Shown here in pieces: positions 63,622 through 64,000 of a stretch of DNA of 64,000 bases. The translations under genes were made by a program, and so were the position numbers. Position 1 is the first letter of the stretch; each line of letters opens with the position of its first letter. Where the stretch lies: assembly GCA_963736525.1 (NCBI GenBank), contig CAVTPF010000003.1, forward strand, positions 1-64,000, written 5' to 3'. This DNA comes from Bog-473 sp963736525 (GTDB taxonomy: Bacteria; Actinomycetota; Acidimicrobiia; Acidimicrobiales; RAAP-2). Below the pieces are notes generated by a model that saw nothing but the letters and a program-made list of their open reading frames with translations, did no database searches and had not been told where the DNA came from.

Positions 63622-63999
63622 TCAATCCTTGAAGTCGGGTGTGCGCCCCTCCTTGCGGGCGGCCACCGCCTCCTCGAAATTGCGGGTAGTGATACGCACG
63701 AACAGTTGTGCGGTGCCCTCCGCGTCCATGTGGGACTGGAGGCTGCTGGCATCGAGGCTGTTCCAGAGCTGGCGCTTCGTCAGCTCCACGCCGGCCCGGC
63801 TCCAGCCGTTGATCCGGTCGGCCAGCTCGAAGCAGGCCGGCAGGAGCTCCACCGACGGGACCACCCGCGCGACGAGCCCGATCCGCTCGGCTTCGGCCGC
63901 ATCGACGTCGCGTCCGGTCAGCATGATGTCTGCCGCGCGCGACTGCCCCACGGCCCGGGGGAGCAGGAAGCTGAGCCCGAGCTCCGCCGCGGTCAGGCC
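63622..63999 (-). CDS. enoyl-CoA hydratase family protein (5' truncated by window edge)
   Basis: The open frame runs to the window end, so the N-terminus is missing; about 125 residues are visible. It shows GLTAAELGLSFLLPRAVGQSRA then LTGRDVDAAEAERIGLVARVV, typical of the crotonase C-terminal half, and ends with a RNFEEAVAARKEG tail. The substrate is unknown. The gene converges on the globin, 12 nt apart. Confidence 0.88.
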   Translation of the reverse strand, partial: GLTAAELGLSFLLPRAVGQSRAADIMLTGRDVDAAEAERIGLVARVVPSVELLPACFELADRINGWSRAGVELTKRQLWNSLDASSLQSHMDAEGTAQLFVRITTRNFEEAVAARKEGRTPDFKD

Positions 64000-64000
64000 G

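Overview
This window comes from a high-GC actinobacterium, most likely a member of the Acidimicrobiia. The actinobacterial signs are a mycothiol-conjugate amidase (mca), a PspA-HtpX-PspAB envelope module, a DUF1918 protein, a group II truncated globin and an F420-type luciferase-like oxidoreductase. The Acidimicrobiia placement rests on a secreted protein built from GYW-x-VA-x-DGGIF-x-FGDA repeats, which I associate with that class. This is inference from gene content; no rRNA is present.

Layout. 0-5 kb: end of comM, dprA, a short luciferase-like protein and a large membrane acyltransferase. 5-6.2 kb: two small secreted proteins on the minus strand, the first with a probably frameshifted signal peptide. 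6.5-10.5 kb: a two-component system, fumC and a pterin dehydratase. 10.5-14.6 kb: pspA-htpX-pspAB-phosphatase operon divergent from mca. 14.6-22.5 kb: purK-purE and assorted enzymes. 22.5-29.8 kb: a catabolic island with acyl-CoA dehydrogenase facing an enoyl-CoA hydratase, a biotin-dependent acyl-CoA carboxylase pair and an AtuA-family protein, resembling an acyclic-terpenoid or branched-chain acid pathway. 29.8-36.3 kb: membrane protein, zinc alcohol dehydrogenase, clpS, drug-efflux MFS and ABC-F ATPase. 36.3-43.5 kb: Tat-exported peptide-binding protein, peroxiredoxin, an ArsR-SRPBCC fusion behind an unusual repeat array, a PadR-ABC unit whose permease is gone, and a sulfotransferase/DUF1214 pair.

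The 43.8-62.8 kb stretch looks more accessory: a GGDEF-EAL protein, a DHA3-type efflux gene preceded by a structured leader with a tiny Arg-rich ORF, the repeat protein and a decayed relative, a frameshifted cyclase/ATPase/LuxR regulator, and an orphan amide-type binding protein without a signal peptide. The window ends with tRNA-Gly, a truncated globin and a partial enoyl-CoA hydratase.

A recurring feature is the start-site layout. At least thirteen genes lack a Shine-Dalgarno sequence but have a TANNNT hexamer 5-8 nt upstream of the start codon, the pattern expected of leaderless mRNAs. Genes inside operons instead overlap by ATGA, GTGA or TGATG. The strongest leads for something new are the leader at 46.87-47.27 kb and the five-fold -35-like repeat array with a perfect palindrome at 38.74-38.88 kb.
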